Positions 61,790 to 64,000 of a stretch of DNA of 64,000 nt are shown here, in pieces. A program made the position numbers and the translations under genes. Each line of letters begins with the position of its first letter. Positions within the stretch are counted from its first letter, which is position 1. The DNA is from Tamarix chinensis (Eukaryota > Streptophyta > Magnoliopsida > Caryophyllales > Tamaricaceae). The notes under the pieces were generated by a model, which was not told the DNA's origin, did not search any database, and worked only from the letters and a program-made list of their open reading frames with translations. The stretch covers positions 105,951,422 through 106,015,421 of the forward strand of contig CM060175.1 in NCBI GenBank assembly GCA_030549775.1, read 5' to 3'.

Positions 61790-62912
61790 TCATTGTAGCT
61801 TATATGGTTTGTCATGTCTTGTAGTATTGAGACCAAGCTTCTCTACCAGAGTGAAAAAAGGAACATTAGCACAACTACCTCCATCCACAATAAGAGAACA
61901 TATTTTTTCAAGTATGGTGCTCTCGGTTTGAAAAATATTTTCTCTTTGGGACTCATCACATTTGATCACCTTAGTGTGCAACCCCCCCTTAATCATCAAA
62001 AATTCTCTCACATCTAGTGGTGCATACTCATCCTCTCCATTAAGGGATGAATAATCCTCCTCTTTCTCACATTCTTCCTCTCGGTTGGCCTCCTTTAAAT
62101 CCACCATAGTTATTACCCTCTTTTTCGGAAACTCATTTTGATAGTTCCCCAAACCTTGACATTTAAGACACCTCACACTCTTGGTTTAATTCTCAAGTGC
62201 CACTCCCTTACACTTGACATCTTTTGTCAAAGGTGTGGAAGGGGCTTTAAATGGTAGAATAGTCTCTATTGAGGTGTTAACCCCTTCATTTGGACCTTCA
62301 AAACTCATTAGCCTCTTCTCCTTTTTATGTTTTTTGACCTTCATGGATAAATGATATAGCTCATATAAGGTGTAAAACCTATGCATATCTACGTTCCTAG
62401 ATATATCATGTTTAAGACCACCAAGTAACTGTGACATGGTATAGTCTTCTAGCTTATCTAAATTGAGCCTTATAGAGAGATTTTTAAACTCCCTATTATA
62501 CTCCTCTACACTCAATGACCCTTTCTTTAAAAAGGACATTTTATTGTACAAGTATTGAGTGAAAGAAGGAGGAAGGAACCTCTCCTTCATCAACTTCTTC
62601 ATTTTCAACCAAGAATTAACTTTCAATTTTTTCCTCCTCTTATGAACCAAGTTCTCCCACCACAATAAGGCATGGACTTTGAGCTTAATAACCTCCACCT
62701 TAAAGGCTTTAGTGTCGGAATAGCCCATCATTTTGAAGGGTCTAAAATTGGTGGTGGGTGATTGTGTGCCTCGGGCCATATTAGGGATTATGGTTTCCAA
62801 GATATCAAGTACTCTTCTCATATCATTTTGAAGAGACCCAATAGCTCAATCCCTCCTTAAATTATTTATCTTCTCAAGGCTCAACCCTCATGGTAAAGGG
62901 AGGTCTCCCATT
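61790..62912 (-). pseudogene. Ty3/gypsy gag and protease start, broken
   Basis: The gag frame 62186-62821 is open for 211 codons, with VHALLWWENL, LMKERFLPPSFTQYLYNKM and VEEYNREFKNL, typical of the retrotransposon gag domain. A stop-containing stretch up to 62912 carries the likely original start. A second frame (61790-62176) has a ruined zinc knuckle (CLKCQGLGNYQNEF, His and last Cys lost) and the protease motif IVDGGSCANV. The two frames are separated by a stop and a frame change. Confidence 0.85.
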
Positions 62913-63091
62913 GAAGACAAAAGAAAATGTTAGAAGGTAAAAAAGAATAAGGTGATTTTAGTTAAGGGTAAATAAAAATGGGTTGGGGCTGGAATACAAT
63001 GGGGTGTTTAGTTTAGAATTTTTTGTGTGAGTGTTTTGGTTTTGACAATGATGATGGAAGACAAAACAAGACCCAAATTGCTACAACCTAA

Positions 63092-63103
63092 GATTTGATG
63101 CCA
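63092..63103 (-). other. Primer binding site of G, diverged initiator-Met type
   Basis: The minus strand reads TGGCATCAAATC, 3 bases from the LTR edge at 63107. The standard plant site is TGGTATCAGAGC, so three of twelve positions differ, two of them C-to-T or G-to-A type. Confidence 0.6.
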
Positions 63104-63106
63104 AGT

Positions 63107-63991
63107 TGATGCATATGAGATCCAACTTGGGTTATGCTAGAAAGTGGTGTCCTAATTTGCTTTAGAATAAGCGAAAAACAAAGAGAAGAATGGGGAGAGA
63201 TTTGAGGAAATAAAAATGATTCTTGGTAAATCCTTGAATAAATACTCACAAGAACTATCTAAGGTATAAACTCTTAGGATAAATCTTTGAAGATTTCTGT
63301 AAAATTCAAACCCTTACAGCCAAAAACAAGTTGTGTTCTTCTTTCATTCTCTCCTTGGAACTTATAGGTGAAGTATAGGATTAAATGTTATAAATTATCC
63401 AACTAATACATATGATTTGAGTTTTTTGAAAAAAACTAAAGAAAACTACCTAATATACCAACCATGAGTTTCAGTCATGGTAGGGTATACTTATACAGAT
63501 TTTTGAATACAATGATCTTCCTAGCACATGTCCAAGTTATGTAGCTACCACTTAACTTATGAGGAAAGAGACAGATCATTTTAATCTTGTAAGAGACAAA
63601 AAGAAGTAAGGAATATCTTCCAACCTTCTTTATTCTTCCCAAAAATCTACATTGTTCCTTCTAAGTGCTGAAAAGGACTTGCCATATAACTTGAGAGGGA
63701 CTTGTGGCTGTTTTGTGTGGCTATTATAGGTGCAGAATGGGCTGTGTGTGTTTTTGGCATTTTTGGAGCTAAAATAATAAAATAAAATGGAATAAAAAGG
63801 GTGGGAAAAGTAAAGGAAAAATGTGGCTCTTTTTGGTGTGTTATTTTGCGGGAGAGATAAAATGTTAACAAGGTTTACATGGATACTTTTTTTAGAGTGA
63901 TTAATTTGTCCAAGTAAGGAGAATTTTGTGACTCTCAAACTTGAAAAAATTGATGACAAGATTGTGATCATTAAATGAGGATGATCTTGCA
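63107..63991 (-). repeat. 5' LTR of G
   Basis: It is bounded by the primer binding site on the left and the ATATA target duplication on the right, and aligns with the split left LTR. The 74- and 120-codon frames inside are not genes. Confidence 0.88.
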
Positions 63992-64000
63992 ATATATATC

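Larger units (their letters stand above)
50342..63991 (-). mobile_element. G: Ty3/gypsy retrotransposon, target duplication ATATA, interrupted by F and B
   Basis: The left LTR is 50342-50816 plus 58699-59077 and the right LTR is 63107-63991; they align along their length. ATATA occurs on both sides (50337-50341 and 63992-63996). In minus-strand order: 5' LTR, primer binding site, gag, protease, reverse transcriptase, RNase H, truncated integrase, polypurine tract, 3' LTR. Without F and B it is about 5.8 kb. Coding regions are broken by stops and an integrase deletion, so it is dead. Confidence 0.9.

Overview
The window comes from the nuclear genome of a flowering plant. It carries Arabidopsis-type telomere repeats (TTTAGGG), plant Ty1/copia and Ty3/gypsy retrotransposons, a Mutator-like element with a plant mobile domain gene, and one NDR1-type disease-resistance signalling gene. 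The species cannot be named from the sequence. Almost everything is transposable element; only about 0.7 kb is confident host coding sequence.

Layout. 1-5563: a young Ty1/copia element on the minus strand with an open 1305-codon gag-pol; its 3' LTR runs off the left edge. 5975-9521: an unclassified element set between two (TA)n tracts, with imperfect terminal inverted repeats, a perfect 33-bp palindrome, an unknown ORF and a 1.17-kb interstitial telomeric array. 10660-21475: a decayed copia element (minus) whose 3' LTR is split by a 4-kb LTR-like insertion (A). 21657-22325: an intact NDR1-like gene (minus). About 23.1-29.2 kb: the core of a decayed Mutator-like element with convergent transposase-OTU (plus) and plant-mobile-domain (minus) genes, like the convergent gene pair of maize MuDR. 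29.3-29.75 kb: degenerate telomere-like and minisatellite DNA.

30330-64000 is a nest of insertions. An old solo LTR (K, 30330-42044) was hit twice by solo LTRs of a GC-rich family (C1, target duplication TAAGC; C2, target duplication GTATC). A copia remnant (M, plus strand) was hit by a third member (D) and by a Ty3/gypsy element (G, 50342-63991, target duplication ATATA). The 3' LTR of G was hit by a fourth member (F), and F by an A-type LTR (B). M > G > F > B is therefore four levels deep.

A, B, C1, C2, D, F and K share termini (TGTAACACCCC-like on one side, GGGGTATTTCA/TATA-like on the other) and internal modules. They appear to be giant solo LTRs (3.1-4.8 kb) of one superfamily with no internal retrotransposon sequence left in the window. 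At least C1, C2, D and F carry a TATA box, a purine/pyrimidine tract and telobox-rich or CCACCGGT-rich arrays.

Genes working together: only the retrotransposon polyproteins and the convergent Mutator-like pair form functional sets, and all but the first copia ORF are broken. The NDR1-like gene lies about 0.2 kb from a copia LTR and under 1 kb from the Mutator-like coding remnant.
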